Shown here: positions 4,668-5,578 of the stretch, piece by piece | Layout: the number at the start of each line of letters is the position of its first letter | How positions within the stretch are numbered: the first letter of the stretch is position 1 | NCBI GenBank assembly: GCA_903856995.1 | Contig: CAIODK010000121.1 | Coordinates: forward strand, 1 to 5,578 | Origin: an uncultured Burkholderiales bacterium | GTDB lineage: Bacteria > Pseudomonadota > Gammaproteobacteria > Burkholderiales > Burkholderiaceae_C | Length of the DNA stretch: 5,578 bases | Direction of reading: 5' to 3' | Notes under the pieces: generated by a model | What the model saw: only the letters and a program-made list of their open reading frames with translations | Told to the model about the DNA's origin: nothing | Databases searched by the model: none | Program-made: the position numbers and the translations under genes

Positions 4668-5555
4668 TCAGTAGTTCACAGGTTGTGTGAGCTCGGCAAA
4701 CAACATACCGTAGAGTTTGTAGCGCGAAGGGCTGATGGCCCCGGCATTGACCGCGTCTTGCACCCCGCATGAAGGCTCGTGCAGGTGGGAGCAGTTGTAA
4801 AACTTACAGGTCGCCACATGCGGCTTGAAGTCGGGCATGTAGGCCGCGAGTTGCATGGCATCGATGTGATGAACACCAAACTCTTGAAAACCCGGTGAAT
4901 CAATCAACCCCGTCGTGCGCTCCGCATCAACCCAATGCCAAGTGGTCGACGTGGTCGTGTGTTTGCCCGAGTTCAAGGCTTGAGAAATTTCAGCGGTTGC
5001 CACATTGGCGTTTGGTACCAACGCGTTGATGAGCGTGCTTTTGCCTGTGCCCGAGGGGCCCAGCACCAAGGTGGTTTTGTGTTTCAAGCGCTCCGGCAGG
5101 TCACCCAAATCACCTGTTTTAAATGCACCTTGCAGCACGGTGTAGCCCATCTTCACGTACGGTTCAAGGCGGGCAAAGGCTCGCGCATGTAGCTCGGTCA
5201 GATCTCGTTTGTTGAGCACGATGATGGGCTTGATGTGCTCTGCTTCTGCGGCAATCAAGGCCCGCGTGAGCTGCATTTCAGAGAATTCAGGCTCAGCTGC
5301 GAGCAAGATGAGCACTTGGTCTAAGTTGGCAGCGAAGGATTTGGTACGTATCTCATCTTGTCGATAAAACAAGTTGAGACGCGGCTCTACTTTTTCGATC
5401 GTGCCCTCGTCTGAACTGGCCAGCCATTGCACACGATCGCCCACCACGACTTGGCTTTTCTTGCCGCGTGGATGGCAAATACGACGCTCGCCGTCGGGTG
5501 TTTCCACCACGCAGTGACGTCCGTGGCTGGCCACCACAAGGCCGGTTTTTTTCAT
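4668..5555 (-). CDS. rsgA: Ribosome small subunit-dependent GTPase RsgA
   Basis: RsgA is a circularly permuted GTPase that binds the nearly mature 30S subunit, checks the decoding centre and helps release RbfA. The 295-residue protein has an N-terminal OB-fold (about 1-65, with VVVGDRVQW at 36-44). The G motifs come in the permuted order: NKRD (G4, 115-118), GPSGTGKST (G1/P-loop, 166-174), GKHTTTST (G2, 197-204) and DSPGF (G3, 219-223). The C-terminal zinc domain has the ligands Cys250, Cys255, His257 and Cys263, the same C-x5-C-x-H-x5-C spacing as E. coli RsgA. Length is usual for the shorter betaproteobacterial form. ATG 5555-5553 is the start, with a GGATGG sequence a few bases upstream; the ATG overlaps the TGA of an upstream frame (ATGA), suggesting translational coupling. 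It ends 10 bases from the convergent CobD-like gene. Confidence 0.96.
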   Translation of the reverse strand: MKKTGLVVASHGRHCVVETPDGERRICHPRGKKSQVVVGDRVQWLASSDEGTIEKVEPRLNLFYRQDEIRTKSFAANLDQVLILLAAEPEFSEMQLTRALIAAEAEHIKPIIVLNKRDLTELHARAFARLEPYVKMGYTVLQGAFKTGDLGDLPERLKHKTTLVLGPSGTGKSTLINALVPNANVATAEISQALNSGKHTTTSTTWHWVDAERTTGLIDSPGFQEFGVHHIDAMQLAAYMPDFKPHVATCKFYNCSHLHEPSCGVQDAVNAGAISPSRYKLYGMLFAELTQPVNY

Positions 5556-5578
5556 GCCGCCATCCGTGCCAAGCGTTG
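5552..5578 (-). CDS. Possible 3' end of an upstream gene overlapping rsgA
   Basis: On the minus strand, the bases before rsgA read as an open frame of eight codons (QRLARMAA) ending in TGA, whose TG is shared with the rsgA ATG (ATGA overlap). Such overlaps are typical within operons. Eight codons are too few to name a family, and an open frame this short is likely by chance, so this rests mainly on the overlap geometry. Confidence 0.4.
   Translation of the reverse strand, partial: QRLARMAA

Noticed and set aside
1..5578. New defence, mobile or CRISPR-type system
   Set aside because: All frames of substance resolve to housekeeping families. There are no direct-repeat arrays, transposase or integrase motifs, tRNA genes or attachment-site duplications, and no obvious compositional break.

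Overview
The window looks like ordinary chromosomal core sequence from a betaproteobacterium, most likely Burkholderiales and probably Comamonadaceae (Limnohabitans/Rhodoferax-like). This rests on remembered protein resemblance (TM2-type protein, divergent CobD/CbiB-like protein, NudL-type Nudix hydrolase, RsgA) and on the order rpsP-rimM-trmD-rplS followed by nudL, cobD-like and convergent rsgA. Base composition is moderately GC-rich. No database search was possible, so the taxonomic call is an inference.

Layout. The window opens inside the 3' end of a PiT-family phosphate transporter gene (+). Its stop codon directly abuts the stop codon of a small TM2-type membrane protein gene on the minus strand. 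A 110-base divergent region follows, with a clear TATAAT box and a foldable leader. Then comes the ribosome-biogenesis operon: rpsP (S16), rimM (30S maturation), trmD (tRNA m1G37 methyltransferase) and rplS (L19). A second promoter-like element sits on the trmD stop codon, ahead of a 91-base leader to rplS. A strong intrinsic terminator closes the operon and runs into the ribosome-binding region of a NudL-type CoA pyrophosphatase gene. A divergent CobD/CbiB-family membrane protein gene follows 39 bases later. It converges, with a 10-base gap, on rsgA (minus strand), whose start overlaps the stop of an open frame that leaves the window.

How the genes work together. S16, RimM and RsgA all act in 30S assembly or maturation, L19 is a 50S protein at the subunit interface, and TrmD keeps tRNA reading frame at G37. 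The two ribosomal protein genes share a near-identical promoter/start-site module (cgctataatgNNNNgcttttc) and have AUG starts with good Shine-Dalgarno sequences. trmD starts with GUG. This would allow ribosomal proteins to be made in excess of the two enzymes encoded between them.

There is no mobile element, CRISPR array, tRNA, rRNA or defence-like cassette, and I found no convincing new system. The points worth a second look are regulatory: the repeated promoter module, the structured leaders of rpsP and rplS, the terminator/start overlap before nudL, and the poorly understood CobD/CbiB-like protein. No gene-free stretch exceeds about 110 bases.
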